Shown piece after piece: positions 20,275-29,927 of a stretch of 35,636 nt of DNA. Location: the NCBI GenBank assembly GCA_029777335.1, contig JAKOSN010000099.1:1-35636 (forward strand), given 5' to 3'. Both the position numbers and the translations under genes were made by a program. Source of the stretch: Planctomycetota bacterium. GTDB taxonomy: Bacteria; Planctomycetota; Planctomycetia; Gemmatales; Gemmataceae. The notes under the pieces were generated by a model. That model saw only the letters and a list, made by a program, of their open reading frames with translations. It did not search any database and was not told where the DNA came from. How positions within the stretch are numbered: position 1 is the stretch's first letter; each line of letters begins with the position of its first letter.

Positions 20275-23200
20275 ATGCGTCTTTCGCCACGCTTCCTGGT
20301 TCTGCTGGTGATGCTCCTGCTTGGCCTTGGGATCGGCGCTTATTTGGCCTGGTCAAGCCCGAGGGAGAATCCCATTCTCGCCGGGATTCCCTTGCGCGAG
20401 CGGATGAAGGGACTCGACAGCACCGATCCGCTTACCCGGAAGCGCACGATCTACACGCTCGCTGCTTTTGGTCCCAGAGCGAAGGGGGCACTTCCAGACC
20501 TGGTGAAACGATTCGACGAGGAGACGACAGGACTCGATACCGATGCCGCCGTTGCCATTGGGCGGATGAGGGAGGCCGCTCTCCCCGAGTTGAAGAAAAT
20601 CCTCGCCGAAAAAAAACCGCCCAGCGAGCCCAGGCCGGAAGCGTGGGCGAAAGAAAGACAGTGGCACATCCGGCGTCGATTGGCAGTGGTGGCGCTGGGC
20701 TACGCCGGTCCCTGTGCTATCCCCACCCTCCGCGAACTCCTTGGCGACAACGACGAATACCTGGTCGCTACCGTGCGCAGTTCGCTGACCCGGATTGCGG
20801 CCGAACACCCGGAAACGATTCCCGATCTGGCGGCTGAACTTTCCTCAGTGGACTGGGACAGATTGAGACCAACCACAGAGGAACTTTACTCCGCCGCCCG
20901 GCGTTCTCCAGATGTGCGGCAACTGTGGCTCTCGCTTCTCAACCATCCCAGTGCTGCCGCGCAACTCACCGCCACGCGTGTGCTGTCTGCGCTTGGAGTG
21001 CTCGATCCACGGATGATCCCTTCGCTCGTGATTCTCAATGGGGATAGGGACGACTGGATCGAAAGGAAACTCCTGACCTTGCATCGTTCCGGGCATAACA
21101 TCATTCCGGCGGTGATGGCTCGTTGGCGCGCACGCGCGAACACCGGCAGTGGGAATCGCCGGGCGTGTTTCAAGTTGCTCCTGGCCGTTGGCGCCGATGC
21201 CGACGGACTGGTGCCCGAGTTCCGCAAGCACCTCTGGACCGATGCTGCCGACGACGCCTGTTCCTTTCTCGCCGCTGCCGAGAAACGACGGGCTGAAAAA
21301 GAAACCCTTCCTGGAGTGGTTGGGGGAGTGGGAGTCACGGTGATTCAGCCTTCGTTGATCCCGGATCTCCTTGATCGGCTGTGTGCTCCTCTGGAGGGCA
21401 ATCGGTGGGCGTATCATCGTGCCGCCGGTGCTGCGCTGGACGAACTCTTTCCCCACGCTCAACCGTACCTGAGCGCCGCACTCCAGGACGTGCCAACACG
21501 TCGCGATGCGGTGCTCAGTTACCTGAGCGCACACTACTCCGGGAACTTCGAACGTCGAACGAATGAAGAACCAAAAACCTTCACAGGCAGCCCTGTTCCA
21601 GAGAAAATCACTCGCGCGATCGTCGCCTTGCTCGCCGACCTGGAAACGCGTGAGAAAGCAATTGTGTTGCTTGGTGAGATGGGGCCCCCGGCTCGCTCGG
21701 CCGTGGTGGATCTTCTCGCACAGCTGGATGAAACACACCTGGACGCACTCGTGACCGCCATCGGCCGCATTGCCGAGTTCGATCCCACTCAGGCCGATCG
21801 CCTCACCCACGTTCGCATCGCCTTCGCCAAAAAGCCAAAGCGAGTGATGATCGTGCAGCGACTGCGCAAGAAACTGGCGGAATTCCGCGGCACCAATCGC
21901 CGTGAGGAGATACCCGGTTTCAGGGCGGCGATGATCCTGCTCGCCCTGCACGAATCGATGGATGAGGTCATCGCTGCATTCCAAAAACGCCCCGAGGGAA
22001 GTCCTTGTATCTTTGAGCACCTGCAACCGTTGGACTTCGCCGCCTCGCTCGCCGCCGCCGACTCTCTGGTGTTCGAGAAACTCCTCGATCTCAACCAGAG
22101 CTACCTTGATCAGGTTCTTCCCAATCGAGTTGTCTCCCAGGGCCCTCGATCAGAGAAGATCATCCCGGCTCTGCTACGACGCATGGAGCGGAGCGAATAC
22201 TCCGTGCAATCGTCTCTCGAGGCGCTCGCCTTCCTCTGTGAACACCAAACGCCCCAGGGCGTGGCTTCTTCTCTTTCCAAACGTCTTGCCAACGATGGCC
22301 TCCAATCGGGTCACGCGGTGTTGTTGCTTCGCGCGCTGGCAAGGATTGCTCCCAACGGTGACCGGATTACCATCCCTGAGAAGTGGCGAAACGCGAACGA
22401 GGTGGGAGTACATCGCATGGCAGCCGCGGCCGCGCTCCGCTGGAATCCAAAAGACGCCGTAGCACGCCGAGTGGTTTTGGACTGGGCGTTCGCTCCTCAG
22501 GAGGCGGTTTCTCTCTGGTTTGATCCAGCGGGAGCGGTCGCAGCGCTTGCCCCACTGGCTTCCACCGATCCCGAGGCACTGGCGGCGCTGGTGCAGTTCT
22601 TGGAGAAAGCCCCTGCCGATCCCTCGACCTTGAAAGCGATCCTGACCTGTGGCAAGGGGGGCATCAACGCCGTGGTGAAGCGGTTCACCGAGACCGGGAA
22701 TGAGAAGTTGGCCCAGGTGTTGCTCCAACTGGCGACCGACGGCCAGGTGTCGCTCCAAACCGTCTTCGCCGAGGCCAGGCGAGCGGGCCGTTCCTTTGCC
22801 ATGCTCCTCCCGATCACCACCAACGAGACTGCCCCCGAACTTCTGGAGATGGCCGTGGGAGCGAACGGGGCGCAGTCTCCGCTGGAGTCTTTCACCATCA
22901 GGCGCGACAGTCCCACGGAATCCACGACGTATGCGCTTCGCTGGCCCACGACGTTCTCCAAACTCCGGCGCTGGGTGAGTGAGGATGATGTGAATCGGAG
23001 AGATTTTGCCTTTTCCATCCTCAGCCACACCCACCCGGACGATCCCGTGGTGTGCCAAACGGGTCTTGTGCTCTCCATGAAGCCGTGGTACGCCCGAACC
23101 TATGCGTGGACTTGGATCCAAACCCAACGTGAAAAGGGAGTGGCAATTCTGCGCGTTCAACTTGACTTTCCCAACTCGCACGATCGCGCAGACGCCCTGG

Positions 23201-24162
23201 ACCGCCTTGAGCAGTTGTTGCGCGCTCTTCCAGATGGGTACGTCGAGGCCCTGCTGACTGACCCGGACGCACGGGTGCGCGGTGCCGCCGTCCGTGCCAT
23301 GACCAGGCGACTATCCCGCGATCGCCAGGCTCCGCTTGCCCAACGAGACGCCCAGCGCACGCGCATCGTTCAGCGCCTGGGCCGCATTCTCTCCGAGGAG
23401 GGAGATCCCTCGGTGCGAACTGCCGCCTGGCACGGGATCAATGTTGCCCAGCAGGATGCAATCCAGGCGGCGCAGGAAGATGGCCATCCTCGTGCAGTGG
23501 TTCTCCAACTCCTCTCCGGCGAACAGCGCACCGCCTGGGGCAATCTGACCGTTGCGCTGTACCAGAAGGATAAGGCACGTCCCAACCGGATCGATTCATT
23601 TCAGCGCCACCTGGAGATCTGGGCTGGAATGCTGGATATTAGCGATGTATCGGATCTTCAAAATATTCGCATGGAACTGGAACGGACACTCCCACCTCCA
23701 ACCTCCGAGGGAGCGCAGCGCTCAGCGCAGGAGGTGGTGAGCGAGTTCCTGGGCTACACAGCGGAGATGATGTACAGCGAGGACGGTGCCGCCAAACGTC
23801 GGCAGTTGCGTGCCGAGATCATCCGCCGCGGTGCGACCGAACCTGAGATCGCCAGGGCGCTCGGCCGAGCTAATTTCCTGGGCGATCCGCATGCCAGGCG
23901 TCCTCCTGTCACGGATCGCCGTGCGCTGAGCACCATGCGCGACCTTGGCCCACGGGCAGTCCCCACCCTGATTGAGTTGTGCAACCGCGCGGAGATGCCG
24001 TCGGCATTGCTGATCGAGGTCCTTGGAGACGGTGGTCCCACTGCCCAGGAGGCGGTGCCGTTGCTTTTGCCTCTCGCTGGCGATCCGCAATACGAACGCC
24101 GGCAGGCCGCCAGGGCTACCCTGCGCAAACTCGCCCCGGAAGCGGCCGCCGAACTGGATTAA
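20275..24162 (+). CDS. Very large HEAT-repeat protein, membrane-anchored or secreted
   Basis: 1295 residues from ATG 20275, with GAGG shortly upstream; the frame extends back to 20182, but that start lies inside the LRR gene. An N-terminal hydrophobic helix (about 7-26, FLVLLVMLLLGLGIGAYLAW) is a signal anchor. Almost all the rest is alpha-helical with HEAT/armadillo-like repeats, clearest near the ends: DPLTRKRTIYTLAAFGPRAKGALPDLVKRF at the start, and GPRAVPTLIELCNRAEMP with GDGGPTAQEAVPLLLPLAGD at the finish. No catalytic domain is seen. A scaffold role is inferred from the fold. Probably co-transcribed with the LRR gene. It ends 74 nt before the convergent DUF1501 gene. Confidence 0.85.
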   Translation: MRLSPRFLVLLVMLLLGLGIGAYLAWSSPRENPILAGIPLRERMKGLDSTDPLTRKRTIYTLAAFGPRAKGALPDLVKRFDEETTGLDTDAAVAIGRMREAALPELKKILAEKKPPSEPRPEAWAKERQWHIRRRLAVVALGYAGPCAIPTLRELLGDNDEYLVATVRSSLTRIAAEHPETIPDLAAELSSVDWDRLRPTTEELYSAARRSPDVRQLWLSLLNHPSAAAQLTATRVLSALGVLDPRMIPSLVILNGDRDDWIERKLLTLHRSGHNIIPAVMARWRARANTGSGNRRACFKLLLAVGADADGLVPEFRKHLWTDAADDACSFLAAAEKRRAEKETLPGVVGGVGVTVIQPSLIPDLLDRLCAPLEGNRWAYHRAAGAALDELFPHAQPYLSAALQDVPTRRDAVLSYLSAHYSGNFERRTNEEPKTFTGSPVPEKITRAIVALLADLETREKAIVLLGEMGPPARSAVVDLLAQLDETHLDALVTAIGRIAEFDPTQADRLTHVRIAFAKKPKRVMIVQRLRKKLAEFRGTNRREEIPGFRAAMILLALHESMDEVIAAFQKRPEGSPCIFEHLQPLDFAASLAAADSLVFEKLLDLNQSYLDQVLPNRVVSQGPRSEKIIPALLRRMERSEYSVQSSLEALAFLCEHQTPQGVASSLSKRLANDGLQSGHAVLLLRALARIAPNGDRITIPEKWRNANEVGVHRMAAAAALRWNPKDAVARRVVLDWAFAPQEAVSLWFDPAGAVAALAPLASTDPEALAALVQFLEKAPADPSTLKAILTCGKGGINAVVKRFTETGNEKLAQVLLQLATDGQVSLQTVFAEARRAGRSFAMLLPITTNETAPELLEMAVGANGAQSPLESFTIRRDSPTESTTYALRWPTTFSKLRRWVSEDDVNRRDFAFSILSHTHPDDPVVCQTGLVLSMKPWYARTYAWTWIQTQREKGVAILRVQLDFPNSHDRADALDRLEQLLRALPDGYVEALLTDPDARVRGAAVRAMTRRLSRDRQAPLAQRDAQRTRIVQRLGRILSEEGDPSVRTAAWHGINVAQQDAIQAAQEDGHPRAVVLQLLSGEQRTAWGNLTVALYQKDKARPNRIDSFQRHLEIWAGMLDISDVSDLQNIRMELERTLPPPTSEGAQRSAQEVVSEFLGYTAEMMYSEDGAAKRRQLRAEIIRRGATEPEIARALGRANFLGDPHARRPPVTDRRALSTMRDLGPRAVPTLIELCNRAEMPSALLIEVLGDGGPTAQEAVPLLLPLAGDPQYERRQAARATLRKLAPEAAAELD

Positions 24163-24165
24163 CCC

Positions 24166-24227
24166 CCTGGTTGGAAGCGCATCCGGGAGCGTGGAATTGG
24201 TCTCTCCCACGTTCTCCGGGAACCAGG
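24166..24227. terminator. Candidate bidirectional terminator between HEAT and DUF1501 genes
   Basis: Outer arms CCTGGTT (24166-24172) and AACCAGG (24221-24227) enclose an inner hairpin, GGAGCGTGG (24186-24194) with CCACGTTCTCC (24207-24217), paired with a 2-nt bulge and a 12-nt loop. The two genes converge here. No U-tract. Confidence 0.4.
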
Positions 24228-24236
24228 ACCCACGCC

Positions 24237-25679
24237 TTACGCGAGCAGGTCCTTCACCACCTTGCCGTGAATATCGGTCAGGCGGAAATCGCGGCCGGCG
24301 AAGCGATAAGTGAGCTTCTCGTGATCGAAGCCGAGCAGGTGGAGAATGGTCGCCTGCAGATCATGCACATGAACCGCCTTTTCGGCGACGTGAAAACCAA
24401 GATCGTCGGTGGCGCCGTAGGTCATCCCGGCCTTCACTCCTCCGCCCGCCATCCACATGGTGAACGCCTGCGGATGATGATCGCGCCCCAGGCTCCGTCC
24501 CAGCGCGGGGTTGGTCTCCACCATCGGCGTGCGACCAAATTCACCACCCCAGATCACCAGGGTGTCATCGAGCATGCCGTGTTGCTTCAGATCCAGCAAC
24601 AAGGCCGCACACGCCCGGTCCGTCACGCCACAGTTTTGCCGCAGATTCCCCGCCACATCGCTGTGGGCATCCCACCCCTCGTGGTAGATATTGATAAAGC
24701 GCACCCCACGTTGGAGCAGACGTCGTGCCAGCAGACAGGCGCGCGCGAACGACGGTTTGTCGGGATCGGCACCATACAGATCGAGCACCTTCTTGGGTTC
24801 CTTTTTCAGATCCATTAACTCTGGTGCTGACGTTTGGAGTCGATGGGCCATCTCGTAGGAGGCGATCCGCGTGGCGATTTCCGGATCGCCCTCGCTCTCC
24901 AACCGTTTCTGGTTCAGTGCTCCAATCAGGTCGAACGAATCCTTTTGCATCTGGGCATCCACGCCTTTGGGACGGCTGACATTGAGGATGGGATCGCCCT
25001 GGTTACGCAGACGCACGCCGTTGTAGATCGTCGGCAGAAAGCCGCTCGACCAGTTGGCCGATCCCCCACTGATACCACTCCCCGTGGACATCACCACAAA
25101 GGCGGGCAAATCCCGGGTCTCGGCGCCCAGCCCATAAATCGTCCACGAACCCAGGCTGGGCCGCCCCGGCTGAGCAAACCCCGTGTTGAAGAAGATCTGC
25201 GCCGGTGCATGATTGAACTGATCGGTGTGCATGGAGCGAATGATGCACAGCTCATCGACCACCTTCGCCAGGTGCGGCATCACCTCGGACAGCTCGGCGC
25301 CGCTCTTGCCATGCTTGGCAAACTTGAAGCGCGGTCCCAGAACCGCGGCGTCCGCGCGAATAAAGGCGTAGCGCTGGCCGCCGATGATCGATGGCGGAAT
25401 CGGTTTGCCCTCGTACTCCACCAGCTTGGGCTTGTAATCAAAAAGATCAAGCTGGCTGGGTGCACCGGCCATGAAGAGGTGAATAACCCGTTTGGCCTTC
25501 CCTGGAAAATGCGGTTGTTTCGGCGCCAGCAGCGCTGGGCCCTTCTCCGCCGCCGAACTCGGGGAACGAAAAGCGTCGGTCAACAGCGTTGCCAGCGCCA
25601 CCTTCCCCAGGCCGATGCCACAATCACGCAGGAAGTGCCGGCGGGCCAGGTTCAACGGAGCAGTGTGCGCAGTCGTCAT
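24237..25679 (-). CDS. DUF1501 family protein with Tat signal
   Basis: 480 residues. A twin-arginine signal (LARRHFLRDCGIGLG, Arg13-Arg14) predicts folded export. The DUF1501 core follows: HLFMAGAPSQLDLFDYKP, MPHLAKVVDELCIIRSMHTDQFNHAPAQ, GSWTIYGLG, an INIYHEGWDAHSDV metal-site-like segment and VIWGGEFGRTPMVE with GRDHHPQAFTMWMAGGGVKAG. The fold is alkaline-phosphatase/sulfatase-like, but the reaction is not established. Its start is 3 nt after the DUF1553 stop, and its Shine-Dalgarno (AAGGGG) lies inside that gene, so the two are an operon, a pairing found across planctomycetes. Confidence 0.95.
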   Translation of the reverse strand: MTTAHTAPLNLARRHFLRDCGIGLGKVALATLLTDAFRSPSSAAEKGPALLAPKQPHFPGKAKRVIHLFMAGAPSQLDLFDYKPKLVEYEGKPIPPSIIGGQRYAFIRADAAVLGPRFKFAKHGKSGAELSEVMPHLAKVVDELCIIRSMHTDQFNHAPAQIFFNTGFAQPGRPSLGSWTIYGLGAETRDLPAFVVMSTGSGISGGSANWSSGFLPTIYNGVRLRNQGDPILNVSRPKGVDAQMQKDSFDLIGALNQKRLESEGDPEIATRIASYEMAHRLQTSAPELMDLKKEPKKVLDLYGADPDKPSFARACLLARRLLQRGVRFINIYHEGWDAHSDVAGNLRQNCGVTDRACAALLLDLKQHGMLDDTLVIWGGEFGRTPMVETNPALGRSLGRDHHPQAFTMWMAGGGVKAGMTYGATDDLGFHVAEKAVHVHDLQATILHLLGFDHEKLTYRFAGRDFRLTDIHGKVVKDLLA

Positions 25680-25682
25680 CGG

Positions 25683-28600
25683 TCACCCCTTGATGATGGC
25701 CTCGTCGAGATTAAACAACACCCGGGCCAACGCCGTCCAGGCCGCTCGTTCATTCACATCGCCTTCGCCCGGTCCCGCCAGGGCCGAGGCATCGAGTTCC
25801 TTGCGCTCCAGGCGCGCTTTTTGTTTCTGGTAAAACTGCACCAGCAGGGTTCGTTCCTCGGCACTTGGTGGCCGGGTGAGCACCCGTCGGAACAACTCGT
25901 CCACGCGCTTTTCCACGGGCGTTGCTTGTTTCGCCGTGAGGCGCCCCAGCGCCTGGGCTGCCTCCACCAGGGCCACGTCGTTGAGCATGGTCAGCGCCTG
26001 GAGCGGGGTGTTGGTGATCTCGCGCCGGGCCAGACACACCTCCCCACTGGGACCATCAAAGGTCGCAAACATCGCATAAGGGGCGGTTCGCTTCATGAAG
26101 GTGTACAGCCCGCGCCGATAGCGATCCTCACCCTGGCTGACCTTCCAGTCGAGACGGCCATAGGCGCCCTCGGTGGTTACTCCTGGCGGTTGCGGCGGAA
26201 AGACGCTTGGCCCCCCCATCTTTGGCGAAAGAAGGCCACTCACACTCAGGGCGGCATCACGGATCATCTCCGCTTCCAGGCGGACCCGCGGACCGCGTCC
26301 CAGCAGCTTGTTTTCCGGATCTTTCTTCAGCACTTCCGGCGTCACGCGCGAGACTTGCTGATAGGTCGCGCTCATCACGATCAGCTTGTGCATCTTTTTC
26401 ATCGACCAGCCCTGACGCACCAGTTCGACCGCCAGCCAATCGAGCAACTCGGGGTGCGACGGCGCTTCGCCCTGGAAGCCAAAATCCTGCGTGGTGCGCA
26501 CAATGCCGCGCCCGAAGAAGGCCGCCCACTGACGATTCATTGTCACGCGCCCCACCAGTGGATTGTCCTTTGCCACCAGCCAGCGGGCCAGGGTGAGCCG
26601 GTTGCGCGGGGCGCCGTCGGGCAAGGGGGGGAGAAACGCCGGCACGCCTGGTTCCACGCGTTCGGTGGGTTGCAGAAACTCCCCGCGTCGATGGACAAAC
26701 GTTTGCCGCGGGTTTTCCGGCGGGCGCTCCTGCATCACCAGCGTGGTCGGATAGGCGGGCATCTGCCGGCGCAGGGTTTCGATCTCCTTGCGCAGCGCCG
26801 CCATTTCCGGGGCATTGAGGATGAAGTGGCGTTCCAGCAGGCGCTTCTGCTCGGGCGAGCGTTCTCCGGGCGGAAGGTGCAGCAGAGTCTCGATCTCGGA
26901 GGGAAGATCGACAGCGACCGCTTCTTTTTGCTGGGTGGTGACCGACACACGGAAGCGCCCCAACCCTGCCGAGTAGTGGCGGGCAAAGAGCATCTTTATT
27001 GTGAAGGTCCCTCCTGCGCGGAGCGGTTCGGCCAGGTTGAAGACAATGTTGTGCGCGCGCCCCTGGCCGCCATTGATCGACCAACCCGTTTGCAGGTTGT
27101 CGTCGATCGCCTTGTCGGCGGTAAATCCTCCACTGGCAAAACTGTGGCTCGCCTTCGCCAGCTTCACCTTCTTCCCCCCCACCTCCAGGCGAAAATCGCA
27201 CAGGGTGAAGTCGCCCGGCGGGCCTTCGTAGTAGACACGTCCTGGTCCCCCTTTGGGCAGACGCGGATCGGGGAGTGCCTCCACGCGCAGGGCGGTAATC
27301 CCCTGCAGATCGTTGTTGAAGGTCAATGTGTAGGTGTCGCTCTTGGTCTGGTCTCCGCTGGCGAAGATGGAGCGATCCGGCAACACCGTGAGCAAGGGGA
27401 CATTGGCCTTCGCCTCGATGGGAGTAAGCGGAGTCCACTGGGCCAGGTTCTTGGCCTTCTCGGTGTACCACTTAGCCATTGCCGTCTCAAAGGCCTGGCG
27501 ATGGGCCTGCGCCCCGAGCGTCTCCTTCGCCTGGGCTGCTTTCACCGGGTACCGCGTCGGGATGTGCTGTAGCAGATCGTCAATCTTCTGTTCAAGCTCG
27601 TGGCGCTTGCGGGCCAGTTCCGGCTGCACCACTTCCATCTCCGGTTCGTCGGCGTTGTTGAGGAACGCCATCAGCTGGTAGTACTCTTTCTGCGCGATCG
27701 GGTCGTACTTGTGCGAATGACACTGCGCACAGACAAGGGTCATGCCAAGCCAGACGGTTCCCGTCGTCCCCACACGATCGGTCATCGAGTAAAAACGGAA
27801 CTCAAGCGGATCAATCCCCCCTTCCTCGTTGGTCATCGTGTTGCGATGAAAGCCGGTCGCAATGCGCTGTTGCTGCGTGGCATTGGGCAGCAGATCGCCG
27901 GCAATCTGCTCGATGGTAAATTGATCAAACGGCATGTCGGCATTCAGCGCGTTGATCACCCAGTCGCGATAGGGCCAGATGGAGCGCGGGCGATCCTTTT
28001 CATACCCGTTGGTGTCGGCGTAACGCGCCAGATCCAACCAGCGCCGCGCCCAGCGTTCGCCGTAGCGCGGCGAGGCGAGCAATCGATCGACCACTTTTTC
28101 ATAGGCATCGGGAGCCTTGTCGTTGATAAACGCATCGACCTCCTCGGGAGTTGGCGGCAGGCCAATCAGGTCGAACGACAGGCGGCGAATCAGCGTGTAA
28201 CGATCTGCTTGCGCGGAGGGCTGCAATCCCTCGGCCTCCAGGCGCGCGAGGATAAACGAATCGATGGCCTTGCGCGGCCATTTGCTGTTCTTGACCGCGG
28301 GCAAGGGCGCCTGTTTGGGCGCGACAAAGGCCCAGTGCGGGTGATACTCCGCTCCGTCGCGCACCCAACGTTTGAGGATCTCTTTCTGGGCAGAACTCAG
28401 GGGAGACTTGGTCGAGGGAGGCGGCATCACCTCCGTCTCGTCGCTGGAGAGGATGCGCTTGATCAGCTCGCTTTGCTCGGGTTTGCCGGGAACGAGCGCG
28501 GGGGAACCCGAACGGCCCGGTTTGAGCGCTTCCTCGCGCAGATCCAGCCGAAGTTTCGCCTTGCGCGTCTTCTCATCGGGGCCGTGGCACTTGAAACAGT

Positions 28601-28703
28601 GCTGGGCCAGGATGGGCCGGACCTCGGCATTGAAGAAATCGCGATCAGCGGCGCGGGCCACGCCCCCGAGCAGGAGGCAGAGAGAAAGTGCGAGAGTACG
28701 CAT
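25683..28703 (-). CDS. PSCyt1 / DUF1549 / DUF1553 planctomycete cytochrome-like protein
   Basis: 1006 residues with signal peptide (1-19, ends ARAAD). The PSCyt1 domain carries a haem-binding CFKCH (Cys36, Cys39, His40) and ends near WVRDGAEYHPHWAF. DUF1549 (about 145-350) includes RRLSFDLIGLPPT and a second CxxCH, CAQCHSHKYDPI (Cys325, Cys328, His329). A long middle region (about 350-690) contains a beta-sandwich-like segment. DUF1553 follows (about 690-950), with NRLTLARWLV, NRQWAAFFGRGIV and TPLQALTMLND. Periplasmic redox or polysaccharide-related roles have been proposed for such proteins; the function is unproven. GGAGA precedes the ATG. Confidence 0.95.
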   Translation of the reverse strand: MRTLALSLCLLLGGVARAADRDFFNAEVRPILAQHCFKCHGPDEKTRKAKLRLDLREEALKPGRSGSPALVPGKPEQSELIKRILSSDETEVMPPPSTKSPLSSAQKEILKRWVRDGAEYHPHWAFVAPKQAPLPAVKNSKWPRKAIDSFILARLEAEGLQPSAQADRYTLIRRLSFDLIGLPPTPEEVDAFINDKAPDAYEKVVDRLLASPRYGERWARRWLDLARYADTNGYEKDRPRSIWPYRDWVINALNADMPFDQFTIEQIAGDLLPNATQQQRIATGFHRNTMTNEEGGIDPLEFRFYSMTDRVGTTGTVWLGMTLVCAQCHSHKYDPIAQKEYYQLMAFLNNADEPEMEVVQPELARKRHELEQKIDDLLQHIPTRYPVKAAQAKETLGAQAHRQAFETAMAKWYTEKAKNLAQWTPLTPIEAKANVPLLTVLPDRSIFASGDQTKSDTYTLTFNNDLQGITALRVEALPDPRLPKGGPGRVYYEGPPGDFTLCDFRLEVGGKKVKLAKASHSFASGGFTADKAIDDNLQTGWSINGGQGRAHNIVFNLAEPLRAGGTFTIKMLFARHYSAGLGRFRVSVTTQQKEAVAVDLPSEIETLLHLPPGERSPEQKRLLERHFILNAPEMAALRKEIETLRRQMPAYPTTLVMQERPPENPRQTFVHRRGEFLQPTERVEPGVPAFLPPLPDGAPRNRLTLARWLVAKDNPLVGRVTMNRQWAAFFGRGIVRTTQDFGFQGEAPSHPELLDWLAVELVRQGWSMKKMHKLIVMSATYQQVSRVTPEVLKKDPENKLLGRGPRVRLEAEMIRDAALSVSGLLSPKMGGPSVFPPQPPGVTTEGAYGRLDWKVSQGEDRYRRGLYTFMKRTAPYAMFATFDGPSGEVCLARREITNTPLQALTMLNDVALVEAAQALGRLTAKQATPVEKRVDELFRRVLTRPPSAEERTLLVQFYQKQKARLERKELDASALAGPGEGDVNERAAWTALARVLFNLDEAIIKG

Positions 28704-28719
28704 CGGCAGATCTCCAAAG

Positions 28720-28756
28720 AACCCGGAGCACCCCCGCGAACGAGAGGCTCCGGGTT
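28720..28756. terminator. Hairpin between NHL and DUF1553 genes
   Basis: Perfect 10-bp arms, AACCCGGAGC (28720-28729) and GCTCCGGGTT (28747-28756), with a 17-nt loop. On the minus strand it follows the NHL-protein stop and is trailed by a weak T-rich CTTTGG. It may partly separate the NHL gene from the DUF1553-DUF1501 pair. Confidence 0.5.
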
Positions 28757-28772
28757 GGTTCGATGCCAGGGG

Positions 28773-29873
28773 TTAGCTCGAAGCCGGCGTGTGCCTGAAC
28801 TTGCGCGGCCGGCCATAGGGGAGCCATTCAATCACGTACAGATCGCCCTTCGAGTCCACCGTCAGGGCGTGCGGGGTGCTGAACATCTCGGGGTGTTTGC
28901 GCACATCCTCCCCCTTCTTCAACCCGGACCCATCGCCCAGGCGCGCGACGAGTTTGTCCTTGTCGTCGAGGATGCTGACCCGGGCACCCAGCTCGGGGAT
29001 GTACAGCTGGCCGTTGTGCTGATAGAAGCAGCAGGGCAGACGCATCTCCGGGATGGTGCGCTTGTATTCCAGCTCCAGCGAGTACACCTCCAGCCGATTG
29101 TTGGCTCGATCGGCGATGTAGATCTCGGGCTCCTTCTTGAGCGTGTTCACCCACACGCCATGGCAGGTATTGAACTTGCCATGCTCCTTCCCCGGTCCAC
29201 CCATCGTTTTGAGCAGTTTGAAGTTCCTGTCGAAACGATGAACCTTCTGGCTGCCGTAGCCATCGACCACGTAGATATCGCCATTGGGAGCGATGGCAAC
29301 ATCGGTCGGGTTGGTGAAGTCGAACTTGACCGAGGTGGCGGTTTCCTTGTCCACATTACCGATCTGATAAAGAATCTTTCCCTTCAGATCGGTCTTGTAA
29401 ACGCGGGCGCCGATGCGCTTGTCCTTGGGGCCGGCGACATTCTCGGTCCAGTAGAGGAACTCGTCCTTCCCCTCCTTGCTCCAGTACAGCCCGTGGGCGG
29501 TGGCGGCCACCTGCTGCGGAGTGAAGCCGACCGCCCCGGCGAAGTCCTTGCTCCACGTTTCCAGCAGTTTGCCCTCGCGATCAAAGATGGCGACACAGGG
29601 ATCGGCTGAACGCGAGGTGACGATCACGCGATCCTGTGAATCGACGACGAGGGCACAGCCAAAGCCATACTTCATCTTCCCGGGGAGCTGACCCCACTCG
29701 GGGTCGAGGGTGTAGGTGGCCTGGCCACTCCCCAGGCGGACGGCCTCGGTGGGCTTGGTGTCGGCGGCGTCGCTAACTCCGCTCAGTGCCAGACCAGCGG
29801 CGGCCAGCCCCGTGGTGTGCAGAAAGTCGCGACGGGTCAAACGACGCGGAAAGAGATACTCACTGGTGCTCAT
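28773..29873 (-). CDS. Tat-exported NHL/six-bladed beta-propeller protein
   Basis: 366 residues from ATG 29873, with AAGGAAAGG 6 nt upstream; the longer frame to 29924 is less likely. Tat signal LTRRDFLHTTGLAAAG (Arg14-Arg15). The rest is an NHL-type propeller with repeated strands such as NPTDVAIAPNGDIYVVDGYG, THGVWV-like CHGVWVNT, EIYIADRANNRLEVYS and TPHALTVDSKGDLYVIEW. Relatives include peptidylglycine-lyase-like and SMP-30-like propellers; no catalytic motif is clear enough to choose. It lies between the lactonase gene (54 nt upstream) and the DUF1553 gene, all on one strand. Confidence 0.88.
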   Translation of the reverse strand: MSTSEYLFPRRLTRRDFLHTTGLAAAGLALSGVSDAADTKPTEAVRLGSGQATYTLDPEWGQLPGKMKYGFGCALVVDSQDRVIVTSRSADPCVAIFDREGKLLETWSKDFAGAVGFTPQQVAATAHGLYWSKEGKDEFLYWTENVAGPKDKRIGARVYKTDLKGKILYQIGNVDKETATSVKFDFTNPTDVAIAPNGDIYVVDGYGSQKVHRFDRNFKLLKTMGGPGKEHGKFNTCHGVWVNTLKKEPEIYIADRANNRLEVYSLELEYKRTIPEMRLPCCFYQHNGQLYIPELGARVSILDDKDKLVARLGDGSGLKKGEDVRKHPEMFSTPHALTVDSKGDLYVIEWLPYGRPRKFRHTPASS

Positions 29874-29927
29874 CACGAGCCTTTCCTTGGATCGAGAACG
29901 GGTGGGAGGGTGAATCGTGCACAACGC

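Noticed and set aside
24834..29609. Plus-strand ORFs of 912 and 669 codons opposite the DUF1501/DUF1553/NHL genes
   Set aside because: His/Gln/Arg-rich compositions typical of antisense frames; the minus-strand families are clear.
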